Shown here: in pieces, positions 1 to 11,590 of the stretch
Numbering within the stretch: the stretch's first letter is position 1
Layout of the letters: the number at the start of each line of letters is the position of its first letter
Assembly: GCA_016987375.1 (NCBI GenBank)
Contig: PJRA01000077.1
Coordinates: forward strand, 789,328 to 853,327
Length of the DNA stretch: 64,000 nt
DNA from: Brachionus koreanus
Lineage: Eukaryota; Rotifera; Eurotatoria; Ploima; Brachionidae
Reading direction: 5' to 3'
Translations under genes and position numbers: made by a program
The notes under the pieces: generated by a model
What the model was told of the DNA's origin: nothing
Databases searched by the model: none
Seen by the model: only the letters and a program-made list of their open reading frames with translations

Positions 1-201
1 AATAAAAAAAATAGGAAAATATTAAGACTTGTTTTTTAAAGGTATGAAATAAATTAAAATTTACAAAAAGGTATCAGTGATAAGGAATGATCTCTTTTAA
101 AAAAAATGTGATTTTCAACAATTAACAAACACATTTCTTACTAAACTTAGATTTTAGTCAAACACTTAATTTAAGTAATTTTATTTATTGCAATTAAAAA
201 T

Positions 202-842
202 TTATAAATTAGATTCATTGTTACTTTTGTCAATATTAATATTAATATCGTCAAAGTCAAACTTAAAATTATCATCTCTACCAGGACGTTCCTGTAGATT
301 AAAGGCCGGATTTGAAAAAACAGTATCGTTTCCCAAATTATTGACGAATAAATCTTCATTCATGATGGTTGTATTTGGTGATGGTGGCCTAGATGAGTGA
401 GTATTCAAGCGATCTGCCAATGTAATGTACTTATTCTCTTCAAGTTTCGTCTTGCGCCACACATAAAACAAAAACCCAAGAACTATTAAAATTCCGATGC
501 AACCAAAGGTAACTAGTATGCCAACAACTCTTGCAGTATTGTTCTCAACTGTTGTTGTTGAAAACGGAGTAGTTGTAGTAGAAGTAATATCAGGAATGAC
601 TGACTGAGATGTTGATGATTCTTTCGTTTGAAAAATAGTTGTAATTAAACTTTCGGTTTGATTTTGTATTAACGTTGAATTTATAAAGTCTGTGACTGAA
701 AGGTCAGTAGTAAAAGTTGTCATGGTACTCGGTTCGGTTGAAAATTGCATATTTTCTGTCGTGGCTACAGAAGTTTTATTAAAATCCATCAGTACAGTTG
801 CCTCATTCGAGGTAAAAATAGATCCTGACATCGCAAAGAAAT
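202..842 (-). CDS. Single-pass membrane protein, Thr/Ser-rich ectodomain, NPAF tail (last exon)
   Basis: No family recognised. Reading from the ATG at 831 the protein has a Ser/Thr/Asn-rich stretch with several N-x-S/T sites and Thr runs (mucin-like), one hydrophobic helix (VVGILVTFGCIGILIVLGFL) followed by basic stop-transfer residues WRKTK, and an acidic cytoplasmic tail of about 75 residues. The tail has a proline patch (RPPSP) and an NPAF motif of the kind bound by PTB or endocytic adaptors. A splice acceptor (pyrimidine run then AG) lies at about 843-844, 12 nt upstream of the ATG. The first residues are not a signal peptide, so either an upstream exon at higher coordinates supplies one or the protein is a type III membrane protein. 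The longer reading to 882 crosses that acceptor and is less likely. Low-complexity extracellular sequence plus a conserved-looking tail suggests a receptor-like or adhesion role, which is inference. Confidence 0.6.
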
Positions 843-882
843 CTAATTGAAAAAAAATGTGATTGATTGTGCAAAAATACAA

Positions 883-2580
883 GATATTATATTTTATTTT
901 TTTCCATTTAATCTCTTCATTAATTTTAGCAGTGAATTATCTAGATTTGAGATTTTTAAAATTTAAGGTATGAAGCAATTTGTGTAATATAAAAGTATTG
1001 TGAAACGATGACGAAAACAAGAAAAAATTTTTGAGCATAGCAAAAATAATGAACACTTTAAATTATTGGATCTTGTAGTCGATTTCATAATATTATGTCA
1101 AATAAAATTCTATACCTTTTTGTAATTTTTTATTATTATGCTCAGGTTATAAAAAATAAAAAGCAAATTAATTTTAAATCATTAAAATTCAGATATGAAA
1201 TTGAAAATTAAATATAAAGTCTAATTATTTGATAAGAAATCTTTAAAAATTTTAAGAACACCTTTTTCACTCAATTTATTAAGCATTTTAAATAAGAGTT
1301 TAATTTTTCATAATTATTTAGCTTTGAATGTTGAAATTTTCTAACATTTTTGAAAAAATCAAAATTGATTTTATTTTTTTGTTCGGCTAGAGCTAGCAAA
1401 ATATATTTTTTCTATGCAATAATTTTGAATAACTGATTTTGAAATTTTGAAATTTTTTAATATGAAATGTAATAATTTGAAATATTTTTTTCTTTATAAC
1501 AAGCTTTATATGAAATAACAATCAAAAACATAATTTTTCTCTCCGCGTGGTTCCATTTTTTTGTGAAAGATTGTGATTGCACTTGTATTTTCTAAGCTTC
1601 TAAAATTTTAATTTTTTTTGTTTTAAATTTTTTCCTTTTTATTTTTTATAAAAGAATGTTTCCCAGGGTAACTGCTGAAACATAAAATTTGAAAATCGAT
1701 TTTCAAATAAAAGAGTAAATATGCAATTATTAGAGTTTGGCCTCGCTTTTTCGAAAATTCTCTGGATTATTCAAATCAGTTATGTAACCTAATTCAAGAT
1801 TTTGTGACACGCAAGCCAAATTTTTCTATTTTAAAAAAATATAAAAATCACAAGCTTAATATCCTTTGAAAGAATTCAGAACTGAATAAAAAAAAAGGTC
1901 CTCCACTGAGTATTCTATTTTTTTATTTCGCCCATAATGAAATATTTAATTTTTTCTTTATTTTTCTTTTCGTTTCTTTTTTACTTTCGTTATTTGATTT
2001 AATAACTACATAATTAACAAGAATTTGAAAATTTCAATATATGAGTAAATATCTCAACACGAAAAAGTAAATTTAAAAAAACTACTTGAATTCAAGCCGT
2101 ATAAATATGAAGCATATTTTGATTATTTCGGCAAAAATTGTGTAATTCTTAGAAATATGTTTTTTTAAGTTAGTTTCAGATGAAATTTTCAAAATATATT
2201 TTGATTTTTACAATTATTCTAGACCGAGATTATTTGCATATATCTTTCATTTATTAGGTTGTATTAATAAAATAATTTTTTTTGTTTAATTTTTATTAGT
2301 AGATTTTCATAACTTATCCCTATACAATAAGAATTATTCGAAATTTTGACTCTTTTAAATTTTTTTTAGTTAAAATTTTATTTTTCTATTAAATAAAGTT
2401 CTATAAAGCCCAAAATTTATTCAGACACAAATATAAAATTCAAAAAAATAATATGAAATATTTTATATATTTTTCTTGGTGAATCTTTTTAAAATTTTTA
2501 TTTCAAAAAAGTTAGTTTGAAGTATAAAGTTAAAATTTTTTAAATAATTTTTTAGAAATTGTATACGTATATAAGTTATA
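883..2580. other. Intergenic, AT-rich, no gene seen
   Basis: About 1.7 kb of A/T-rich sequence between the divergent membrane-protein and Ly6-like genes. It is full of stops in all frames, and I could place no repeat or RNA gene in it. A pyrimidine-rich stretch ending in AG just before the Ly6-like start (about 2550-2554) could be the acceptor of a 5'UTR intron. Confidence 0.5.
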
Positions 2581-3006
2581 ATGGTTAAATCAATAATATT
2601 GGGACTAACTTTGATCTTTATCTACATTAGTAAAAGCAATAGTTTAGATTGTTATTCATGTTCTAGTACTGCTGGTGATAGAAATTGTCACGAAGACTCA
2701 TTTAATGCAAGTACAGTAAAGGTGATCACATGCCCAGAGGGAGCCGATGTTTGTGTAAGAGCAATTGAAGTTTATGATAAAAACGGAAAGCCCGGAGGCG
2801 CTATTTTCCGATCATGTGGGTCATCAATCAAAGCCTCTAAAGGCGAAAGACTTTCATTAGATCTATATCCTCCATATAATGAATGTACTCAACCATCTCC
2901 AATTCCTGTTGAAAGCAAGCTATTTTCTGGCTCTTATTTTAAAGTTTGTGGTGTTGCTAAAGATCTTGGAAATGGAAAGGGAGAATATGATTTTTCAAAT
3001 TTATAG
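2581..3006 (+). CDS. Secreted Ly6/uPAR-like cysteine-rich protein
   Basis: A 141-residue protein with an N-terminal signal peptide (about residues 1-22) followed at once by LDCYSCSS, the classic opening of Ly6/uPAR three-finger domains. Eight cysteines are visible at 24, 27, 36, 51, 58, 79, 102 and 123. There is an N-glycosylation sequon near residue 42. Unlike most Ly6 proteins it has no C-terminal hydrophobic GPI-attachment tail and lacks the usual terminal CCxxDxCN, ending instead in a soluble GNGKGEYDFSNL stretch, so a secreted form is more likely than a GPI-anchored one. Family members modulate ion channels and receptors or act as venom-like or immune ligands. No specific role can be assigned here. 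A single exon contains the whole domain. An AATAAA-type signal lies about 60 nt after the stop. Confidence 0.65.
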   Translation: MVKSIILGLTLIFIYISKSNSLDCYSCSSTAGDRNCHEDSFNASTVKVITCPEGADVCVRAIEVYDKNGKPGGAIFRSCGSSIKASKGERLSLDLYPPYNECTQPSPIPVESKLFSGSYFKVCGVAKDLGNGKGEYDFSNL

Positions 3007-4289
3007 AATCATAGAAATTTGATGTTTTTTTAGATTTAAAAGTTTTAAAAATTGTTTTAAAAAAAATAAAATTATGATTTCGTTTTTTAAATTTCAGTTT
3101 ATTGAAAAGAAACTATTAAATAGTTAAATGCCAATAAGCTAGTTATTATTGGTCTAATTTTTCTCTTTCAATTTTTTTATTTCTTACTCCCCGGTGCTTT
3201 TTTAATTTGTTCATTATTTATTTTTTAATAATAGAAATTGAAAATTTAATTTTGACATATTTACTTATGGTTTTAGTAATTTAAATTTAAGAAAAAAGTT
3301 TACAAAGATAATTGACTTGAATAAATCTAAACTAACTTAAATCAAGATATTGTCAATATTGCAGATTAATATCTAAAATTTTTGTCTTCAAACGATGGTC
3401 TTTTGAGTCAACATCTATTATATATAAGAGCAAATTACAGGTAAATCTCTAAGACTTAAAGATACTTTTAAAAATTCAAATCATTTAAATTTTTATAAAA
3501 AAAAATTTTTTAGTTTTTATTTAACAAATAAAAAACAAATTTTATTTTTTCATTTTATTATGTCAAATTATTTTTTGTTTTTTATTTTTTATATTCAATA
3601 GAGGTTATATTTCTAGAAATTTATATCAATTTTGATTTTATAAGCTTTTTGTTTATAATTTTAGGTAAAGTTCCAAAATCTATCAATCATATCAAAATTT
3701 TTTTTTATTTAGGATATAAAAATTTAAAATTAGGAAATTCTTTAAGTTAATTAAGCAAAATTAACTTAAGAAATTGTTTTGAAAATATTTTTATTTATTT
3801 TGTTTGAATAATAATTTAATGCCCTTAATTTTTAAGATGGAATCAGGAACAAACTTCTTTGTAAGGATTAATGGAAAGAATTTTAAAATTTGGAATATAG
3901 AAAAGTTGGATGATTAAAATGCTAAAGAAGAGAAAAATAAACTAAATTAAATAAAAAATTAAGAACCTAATTAGAATTAAAAATTTTTCTTATTTGAATG
4001 AATTTTAGTAGAATTTAATTTTTTTATTCGAATTAATTACAGCTTGCTTAATATTCATAAAATCGTGGTTTTCAATATTTTGCATCATAAAACCAAAAAT
4101 TTGATTTTTTCATAAATTAAGGATAATTATTTAAAAATTTAATTTTTGTTTTAAATAAATTTTTATACATGTTGTTTATATAGATGTTGTTAGTAAGACA
4201 TGATATTGTTTATCAAATCTATCATTATTAACACCTTGAATTATTCCATTGAAATATGCTTAGCACTTGAAAATGCAGTAAAAAGAAAA
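3007..4289. other. Intergenic, AT-rich, no gene seen
   Basis: Follows the Ly6-like gene. Long A and T runs with stops in every frame. No coding, RNA or repeat structure could be supported before the MITE that starts at 4290. Confidence 0.5.
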
Positions 4290-4511
4290 TTAACACTAGA
4301 AGGACCAAACATTTTTTCATGTTTTTTAATTCAAAAATATTTTATAAAAAACTGAAATAATTTTTTAAAGTAATATCATTTTTTAAAGAAAATTTTAAAA
4401 TCTACATAATTCAAAAAATATAAATTTATTTGAAAAATCCATTCAAAAGAAACGAGGATTTAAAAATTTTTCCAACGAGTCAAATGACTCGTTTGATGCT
4501 TCCAGTGTTAA
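4290..4511. mobile_element. TTAA-flanked MITE (piggyBac-like family A), copy 1
   Basis: A 222-bp non-coding element bounded by TTAA on both sides. The left end reads TTAACACTAGAAGGACC and the right end is the inverse (GATGCTTCCAGTGTTAA). Sequence inside the ends is also shared, in inverted orientation, with the element at 14600-14821 (for example AAACGAGG next to TTTTCCAACGAGTCAAATGA here against TCAATTGACTCCTTTG there). TTAA target duplication plus short inverted ends is the hallmark of piggyBac-type MITEs. It is mobilised in trans, if at all. Confidence 0.75.
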
Positions 4512-5044
4512 AAAATCTATTAGTTTATTCTCTTATTTTTAAAGATTTATCGATTATTATTTTGAAAATAAATTCCTAATTGCAAGAGATCAATTCAATG
4601 ATGTATTTGACTTTATCGATAATAAATCTGAAGATAATGATGCATTTAGTCATATTTAGTTTTGGACATCTTATTTTTTTTTTCTAAGCTTTATTTTTGT
4701 TCAATAATTCTCAAAAAAGCATAACAATTAAGGTAAATCCCATCAAAAAATTAAATGGCTTAAACTTTTTGATGGTGACAAATTTTATTTTTTTGTCTTG
4801 CAAAAATAACTAAAAATGATGAGAAATTTACTATACATTTTTGACTATAAAAAACTAATTTTTCTGACAAAGAAACTAATCGCTTAACAAATATTTTAAT
4901 TAAGATGACTATTTTTAATTGAGAAAATAGAGGCTATTTTATAGAGAAAAATATTTATTTAAATAACAATAATTAATTAATTGAATGAAAAAATATATTA
5001 AGAGCAAAATAATTAGAAAAATAAAATAAATTTTTTAATTTTTT

Positions 5045-5153
5045 TCTGATTTTTTCTTTTCAGTTGATGATTTCTATGGCCTTCCTTGTTTTCTCGGTAA
5101 ATCGACCGTTGCTTCAGCAACAAATGCTCTATTAGCGCCTTTTGATTCGTGAG
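5045..5153 (-). pseudogene. Coding-like scrap at gap edge, AT-hook-like end
   Basis: Just before the first assembly gap the base composition becomes more GC-rich. On the minus strand one frame is open out of the gap and ends in a stretch like LPRKQGRP followed by a stop, resembling an AT-hook or basic tail of a transposon protein. Identity is unknown, and the gap hides the rest. Confidence 0.25.
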
Positions 5154-5981
5154 NNNNNNNNNNNNNNNNNNNNNNNNNNNNNNNNNNNNNNNNNNNNNNN
5201 NNNNNNNNNNNNNNNNNNNNNNNNNNNNNNNNNNNNNNNNNNNNNNNNNNNNNNNNNNNNNNNNNNNNNNNNNNNNNNNNNNNNNNNNNNNNNNNNNNNN
5301 NNNNNNNNNNNNNNNNNNNNNNNNNNNNNNNNNNNNNNNNNNNNNNNNNNNNNNNNNNNNNNNNNNNNNNNNNNNNNNNNNNNNNNNNNNNNNNNNNNNN
5401 NNNNNNNNNNNNNNNNNNNNNNNNNNNNNNNNNNNNNNNNNNNNNNNNNNNNNNNNNNNNNNNNNNNNNNNNNNNNNNNNNNNNNNNNNNNNNNNNNNNN
5501 NNNNNNNNNNNNNNNNNNNNNNNNNNNNNNNNNNNNNNNNNNNNNNNNNNNNNNNNNNNNNNNNNNNNNNNNNNNNNNNNNNNNNNNNNNNNNNNNNNNN
5601 NNNNNNNNNNNNNNNNNNNNNNNNNNNNNNNNNNNNNNNNNNNNNNNNNNNNNNNNNNNNNNNNNNNNNNNNNNNNNNNNNNNNNNNNNNNNNNNNNNNN
5701 NNNNNNNNNNNNNNNNNNNNNNNNNNNNNNNNNNNNNNNNNNNNNNNNNNNNNNNNNNNNNNNNNNNNNNNNNNNNNNNNNNNNNNNNNNNNNNNNNNNN
5801 NNNNNNNNNNNNNNNNNNNNNNNNNNNNNNNNNNNNNNNNNNNNNNNNNNNNNNNNNNNNNNNNNNNNNNNNNNNNNNNNNNNNNNNNNNNNNNNNNNNN
5901 NNNNNNNNNNNNNNNNNNNNNNNNNNNNNNNNNNNNNNNNNNNNNNNNNNNNNNNNNNNNNNNNNNNNNNNNNNNNNNNNN
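5154..5981. other. Assembly gap (828 N)
   Basis: Run of N. Reading frames that appear to cross it have no content. The flanks (coding-like scrap on the left, repeat-rich DNA on the right) suggest an unresolved repeat. Confidence 0.99.
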
Positions 5982-6295
5982 ATTTTTTTTTGCAATATTA
6001 TAGCTAATTTTTAGTAGTTTATAAATAAATATATATATGATCCCCTGATCATTTGCATGAACGGGCAAGTTAACTTAACTTTTGTCTATTTACTTATGCA
6101 TCACCCGTTAGTAATTTTCCATGGTGTTTTTTCAAGGCGTTGTAAAAATTGTTTGCATTGATTTCTATTATCTGCTAGCTTTTTTACTCTTAGTTCATTT
6201 AAGAAGTTCAAAGTCTCAAGCCAAGTCCAAGTCAAAGTCAAAAATTTTTATTTTAAATTTTTATTAATAAACATTTACTGTTTATTTTTTACAAA

Positions 6296-6465
6296 TTGAT
6301 CTTCCACACTGCAATTATTACCCAGTCGAAACCGGTCCCCCGTTTTTTGATGAAAGGGGTTCCCCGTATTACAGAGATATTTTGAAGATTTTTCCACCAT
6401 TAGCGGGTTTTGAACCCTCGATCCTCTGCTTGCATGACTAACACAAACCGCTCGGCTTTACAGGC
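6296..6465 (-). repeat. tRNA-derived SINE, copy 1
   Basis: Read on the minus strand it begins with a tRNA-like head (GCCTGTAAAGCCGAGCGG). It has a good polymerase III A box (AGCCGAGCGG) and, 40 nt on, a B box (GGTTCAAAACC). A body shared with the copies at 8434 and 20864 follows. Its landmarks are TGGAAAAATCTTCAAAATAT, TCTCTGTAATACGGGG, AACCCCTTTCATCAAAAAA and ACCGGTTTCGACTGGGTAA. A CAT lies at the anticodon position, flanked by pairable stems. Orientation is opposite to the copy 2 kb to the right. Confidence 0.8.
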
Positions 6466-7244
6466 TAGTCAAGTAATAATGAGTGCTCAATAATGCTTGT
6501 CCGAAACTTAAATTAAGAAAAAAATATATGATAGTGTTAAGATAAAATAACGAAAATTTACAGTCTTATACATAAATCTATCTTTTTTTCGAAAATTTTA
6601 GTGGTTTATCGATTTTTAACTTTTCTCTTATGTCCTGCGCTCAGATGTGACACATATCTTGATCCGATTTGTCCTCGGGAATCAAGTAAATTGAAAATTT
6701 GATATACAATTTTGTAAAGAATTTTATTCTGATTAAAATGAGCTATATTTTATTTTAATCGGATGATTTTTGCAGAAGTTATGATGAAAAATCATCAAAA
6801 TTTTAAGGATTTATTAAAGTAAATATTTAGCAAAATTATCGCTTTTTTTAAATATCTTTTGATCAAAATTAGATATTGGCCTGAAATTTTACACATATAT
6901 TATCTAAAATATAAGCTATTAAATGAACCTCTAAAATATTTGAATGCTTGATTTTTAGGACTTTTTTACGAGTTTTTTTAAATTTAGGATATGGTTCCTT
7001 AAAAAGATGAATATTTCAACAATTTTAATATTAAGTTAATATGAAAAATATATCGTTCAAAAGCTTAATGCCTAAGCTACAAATTAATATATAATAGTTG
7101 TCCAACAATTCAATGAAAAAATAATAAATCTAAAATTTTATTTTTATTTTAATCTTGTTTTGCTTTAAATTGTATCTAATTCGCTCCATGTGCACCATTT
7201 CCACTCATGTCCATTTTTGACTTACAATTGAAATTCGATTCGAT
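6466..7244. other. Unannotated AT-rich stretch
   Basis: Between the first SINE and the pogo-like relic. No open frame of note. Sequence about 6600-6800 is less A/T-monotonous and may be decayed transposon, but nothing could be recognised. Confidence 0.4.
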
Positions 7245-8232
7245 TCGAATTTGGTATTAAAGGCTCCAGACAAATAAAAACAAAGACAAATAGAGCTGAA
7301 AATATTAGAGTTTCTGCTTTAGTTATTGGTTATGCTTCAGGTGAAAAAATTGACATTTTTTATCTTATTCTACGAAAAATCTACTTACCTTCATACGCCA
7401 GCAGTCGATTTAAAAGTTAAACATAAATTAATGCTACGTTCGACAAACATTTGATATGCGAATATACAAGAACTATTCTAGTTGATTACATCCCTAAGAA
7501 TAAACTTGATGTGGTTTATTTATTTCTTGATACTGGGCGATAACCGAATTAGTCAAAAAACATCTAGCTTAGCTTAAATGTTATTCCAGTTTACATTCCA
7601 CATTCATACAAACCTTATCCAACGGACGTTTGCGAGTTTGCAACATTAAGAAAAGCATATAATAAAAAATGAAATTAACGATTTTTTAAATGGAATCAAT
7701 GTGTGATTAAAAGTTGTAATCTCAAGCTTGTAATTTACAAGATAGTTTGATTTGCATTTGTTTTTAAATCACATATTAAAAAATAGTTTGACAATTTCAA
7801 TCTACATTGATGATATCGATGTGAGTGATGAAAAAGAAGCATTTTATACGAATGACGATTGTTTATTTGAAAAACAAACACATCCAAAATACATCTGAAA
7901 GTAAAATATCAGAAATTAATGAATTGTCATTCTTCAAGTCATTTCACTAATTAAGTAGACGAGGGATATCTTGGATGTCGGATATTTCGTCAATAAAATC
8001 ACCATCACCAATAGCATTAGCACAGTTATCAGAGAGCCATTTCACAACACAAATTTGAATTCCCTTTAACATCAGCATTACCAACACAATCAACATCAAG
8101 TTCATTTCACTCATCAGGTACCCTGCCAATTTCATCGACTAATATTTCGGCTTCTCAAAATTTTCCAACATCATCTTCCATTACAAAAGCCCAGTTATCG
8201 ATGTCAAATACAAAAGAAAAAATTATAGTATA
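7245..8232 (+). pseudogene. Decayed pogo/Tigger-like DDE transposase
   Basis: Broken plus-strand frames carry pieces typical of the DDE_1 (pogo/Tigger/Jerky) transposase core. A stretch like GSRQIKTKTNRAENIRVSAL at about 7250-7310 matches the usual 'G.....T...R..VTVL' strand before the second Asp. VVYLFLDTG near 7510-7540 matches the 'LDN' block, and PYPTDVCEFATLRKAYNK at 7613-7666 matches 'LQPLDVxVFxxLKxAY'. Several stops and frame changes intervene. Beyond it, sequence to about 8230 is Ser/Thr/Pro-rich when translated, like transposase tails. It is bracketed by two inverted SINE copies. Dead element; assignment to this superfamily is by motif only. Confidence 0.5.
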
Positions 8233-8433
8233 GAACCAAGATTAACCGAGGAACAAAAGACAGAAAAAAAATATCTTTTTAATTTGAAAATATATACCAA
8301 TTAGTAATTTTTTTATCTCTTTAGAATCTCTAATTTAATCAATTTTTGACTCATCATTTCTATAGGTTTTTGGAATTTTACCACCGCGTCAAAACATGAA
8401 AAGCGCGTTTTTATGCACGCATCCTAAAGAGAA

Positions 8434-8699
8434 GCCCGTATAGCCGAGCAGTTTGTGTGTTAGTCATGCAAGCAGAGGATCGAGGGTTCAAAACCCGCTA
8501 ATGGTGGAAAAATCTTCAAAATATCTCTGTAATACGGGGAACCCCTTTCATCAAAAAATGGGGGACCGGTTTCGACTGGGTAAAATTTGCAGTTTAGATG
8601 ATCAACTCGATGCAGTAGCCTCTGTGTCAAATCGGAGCTGTTGCTCAAAAAAGGTACTTGAAAAGGAGATGAGCGCCTCAAAGAGACCGATTTTAACAT
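8434..8699 (+). repeat. tRNA-derived SINE, copy 2 (longest)
   Basis: Head GCCCGTATAGCCGAGCAG with A box, CAT at the anticodon position and B box GGTTCAAAACC. The shared body is the same as copy 1 (gaps of one or two bases only), up to GACTGGGTAA and on to GATGATCAACTCGATGCAG. About 90 further bases (to a GATTTTAACA end) are not seen in the other copies and may be the full 3' tail. Reading frames seen here are products of the repeat, not genes. Confidence 0.8.
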
Positions 8700-9462
8700 A
8701 GAGTGGATGGTCGCTTATAAGTGAACTAAAATCTGAGAATCAAAAGTATATTTTTTCAACAATTTATGTCTTTTTAAAGTGTAAAATGAATCATTTACTT
8801 AGATTTGAAAATTATTCTTTACTATCGAACAATTATCAATTTATGATTTTTTTTTTGAATTTTGAAATAGAGAATGAATAGAAATACAAATTGAACAATA
8901 ATATCTATTTTTTTAATAAAATTAAAATTAAAAATAAATTTTTTTTTTTATTATGCTAAAACAACTAAAAAATAAAACATAAATAAGATTAGATTTTATT
9001 TTTGATTAAGTTGATTTTAAAAAATAGATTTTAAGATTCATTTTAGGCATAAAAAAGTGCATCATCATCATTTTTTTATCGTTGATTCAATTTATTAAAA
9101 AAAGGAAATATTTTTGTTCATTTTGTATTTAATTTTAAAATTTTTTTATAAAGTCTAGCATAATATTTTCATTGAAGAACAATGAATTTACAAATCCAAA
9201 AATTAAGTTAAATTAAAAAAGTTATTGAGCATTTGGTTTCAAAAAATAAGACAAATAATAACACTCGTTTTTTTTTGCTGTGCAATTATTCTAATTTTCT
9301 TATCCTTTTTTGTTTTTTATTTTCATATACATGAAAAATATAATTCGCACATGGGTTTAAAAGAAAAATTAATTTCAAAATATAAAAACAAAATATAAAA
9401 TTTGAATAAAATCAACCTTTCTAGAAATTGAGAAAAAGATATTTCTATAAATAGTTTAAAAG
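8700..9462. other. Intergenic and upstream region of La gene
   Basis: AT-rich with poly-A and poly-T runs and no open frames. Presumably contains the La promoter and 5'UTR. No clear core promoter motif could be told from background at this composition. Confidence 0.4.
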
Positions 9463-10551
9463 ATGGCCAGCGAATTGACCGAAAAGATAATCAAACAAAT
9501 CGAGTACTACTTCGGTGATATTAATCTTAGCAAGGACAAATTTCTACAAGAAGAGACTCAAAAAGATTCCGGATGGGTCTCGCTTGAAACGATGGTTAAA
9601 TTCAACAGACTGAAGCAGTTAACCACCGACTACAAAGTAATTGTTGATGCTCTCAAGCAGTCGACCTCAGATCTTCTCGAAATCGACGAGGAAAATTCTA
9701 AAATTCGTCGAGCAAAACCATTGCCAGAAAACCTAAGTGAATTTGAAACCAACTTGAAACAAAACACAGTATATGTAAAGGGTTTTTCGATAGAAATGTC
9801 TCTGGACGATTTGTATTCATTTTTCGAACAATACGGAAAAGTTCTTCAGATTTTTATGAAGCGATTTCCATCAACAAGACAGTTTAAAGGCAGTGTTTTT
9901 GTTACTTTTGAAACAAATGAACAAATGAAGAAATTTATTGAATTAGAGGAACTCAAATATAATGACCAAGTGTTGACTAAAGAGCTACAAGAAGAATATT
10001 TGAAACGAAAGGCTCCACAATTTGAAAAAATAAAAGAAAATAAAGCCAAAAAAGAACAGCAAAAATTAGAAAAAGTAAAACAACAGCAAGAGGCTGAACA
10101 AGCTTTTTTAAAAGAGCAACAGATTCCAGGAGCTATTCTGCATGTTAGTAATGTCCCTGGCGATGCCAGTCGCGAATCTCTTAAAGAACTTTTTGATAAT
10201 TACGGAAAGGTCAAATATTCGGACTTCAGCAAGGGCCAAAATGAGGCCTATATAAGATTTTCAGAGGAAAATAAGGCAAAAGAAATATTAGAAACAATTA
10301 AAGAATTAAAAATGAAAGATAATCTTCTTGAATTAAGAGTTCTTGAGGGAGAAGAAGAAGAAAAATACTGGAAAGAAATAATAAGACGATTGTCAGAATC
10401 AAGAAATAAGTCGCATAAAGGCGGCCGAAAAGCAAAAAATGGTCGCAAAGGAGGCAATAGGAATAAGCGTTCGTTGAATGAAGATCAAGATAATGATGAC
10501 AAACCCGCTGCAACTGAAGAAAATAATAAAAAGTTAAAAACTGATGATTAA
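9463..10551 (+). CDS. SSB: La protein (LARP3, Lupus La homologue)
   Basis: A complete 362-residue La protein in one exon. It binds the 3' UUU-OH ends of nascent RNA polymerase III transcripts, protects them and helps tRNA and small RNA maturation in the nucleus. Domains in order: La motif (about 5-85, with QIEYYFGDINLSKDKFL near the start), RRM1 (about 100-175, RNP2 VYVKGF and RNP1 KGSVFVTF), a Lys/Glu/Gln-rich linker (180-222), an atypical second RRM (xRRM, about 224-315), then a basic tail rich in Lys/Arg/Gly that probably holds the nuclear localisation signal. Length is slightly below the vertebrate protein (about 400). The start chosen gives MASELTEK, directly into the La motif, as expected. 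Codon use is visibly less AT-biased than flanking DNA, consistent with high expression. A polyadenylation-like AATAAA follows within about 100 nt of the stop. Confidence 0.95.
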   Translation: MASELTEKIIKQIEYYFGDINLSKDKFLQEETQKDSGWVSLETMVKFNRLKQLTTDYKVIVDALKQSTSDLLEIDEENSKIRRAKPLPENLSEFETNLKQNTVYVKGFSIEMSLDDLYSFFEQYGKVLQIFMKRFPSTRQFKGSVFVTFETNEQMKKFIELEELKYNDQVLTKELQEEYLKRKAPQFEKIKENKAKKEQQKLEKVKQQQEAEQAFLKEQQIPGAILHVSNVPGDASRESLKELFDNYGKVKYSDFSKGQNEAYIRFSEENKAKEILETIKELKMKDNLLELRVLEGEEEEKYWKEIIRRLSESRNKSHKGGRKAKNGRKGGNRNKRSLNEDQDNDDKPAATEENNKKLKTDD

Positions 10552-11394
10552 TAGACACAATGGCTAAAATATCTCAATTTTTTTTCCTTAAACAACATAT
10601 GATTGTTTCTGTCTTTAGTTTTTATTGTTAATTTACTTTTAATTAGAATAAAATTTTAAAAATTGACATTATTTTTAGTCTTTGAATTTAAGTATAAAAA
10701 AAAAATTAACGACTTTGTTATTTTAGATGATAAATGATAAGGATAATTTAAATTTTGAAATTGGACAGCATAAATAGTTTGACATTTTCAGTAAAATAGA
10801 GAACAATTTTATTTATAAAATTAAAAATTTAAGAGCCCATTTTAAACAATGACCAATGATACTATTAATAATATGAATAATATGTTTTTTTTAAATGGTA
10901 CTTTTACATTTATCTTGAGAGGAGTGGATTTTAATAAATAAAAAGCTTATAAAATGTGATAAAAGTGTATAATTTAACTAAAAACTAAAATAATAAAAAT
11001 TCCCTGACTATAGTAGCTCATATAGCGCCAAATTTCAATAGAACCACTTCCTTGCTTTATTCTTTTAATAATACAATTTTCATTATACTTCTTCGACGCC
11101 ATCATTCTTATCTGAATTCCATTTTTCTATTGTCTACTTCAATGTTAATTTGGTCATTGAACATTATCTATCACTATTTAGTCTTGTTTCATGATTTCAC
11201 TTTTTATTACCAAACTATCAAATTCCTATACTTTTAGTACTTTTGGTAGCTTATAGTTTATTATTATATTAAATTTTTTTATTCAACTACTAAACTCTAA
11301 CCTCTAGCCTAATTAAGACTTTCCGGCATTTAAAATAATAAAAGTACAAAGAGGAGCAGGAAAAATAAAATAACCATAAAGTACAAAAAATGCT
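10552..11394. other. Intergenic, no gene seen
   Basis: La 3' flank and spacer. A short open frame at 11052-11237 is low-complexity and has no recognisable domain, so it is not called. Confidence 0.4.
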
Positions 11395-11590
11395 TAAAGT
11401 CGTTCCTATTATCATCGGTCAGGCTTTTTAAGCACGGCTGTTATACATCTTCAAGTCTGAATGACTCTGACATACTTTGTAAGTTTGGCCTATGATAGCT
11501 TGTCCATATGGTCTTGTGGGATGTTCTTGGAAATTTGGTCAAGGTACGATTTTGGTCTTCTTCCTTGTCTATATCTTGTCTATTGATTCC
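11395..11590 (-). pseudogene. LINE reverse-transcriptase C-terminal scrap
   Basis: Read on the minus strand, a frame gives GRRPKSYLDQISKNIPQDHM, which fits the post-RT tail of endonuclease-type LINE polyproteins ('GRPRKTYLDQI...LP.D'). It is followed by a decayed 'AK.R..WR..V' block. Stops interrupt it. It is a short 5'-truncated remnant with no intact function. Confidence 0.5.

Noticed and set aside
5013..6068. Four long open frames on both strands
   Set aside because: Their length is almost entirely the 828-N gap; no real codons support them.
8434..8510. Functional tRNA gene
   Set aside because: A and B boxes are present, but the T stem and D stem have mismatches, the variable region is long, and the sequence recurs with a common non-tRNA body; a SINE head.
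8453..8701. Overlapping 80-codon frames on both strands
   Set aside because: They lie wholly inside the tRNA-derived SINE; translations are repeat by-products.
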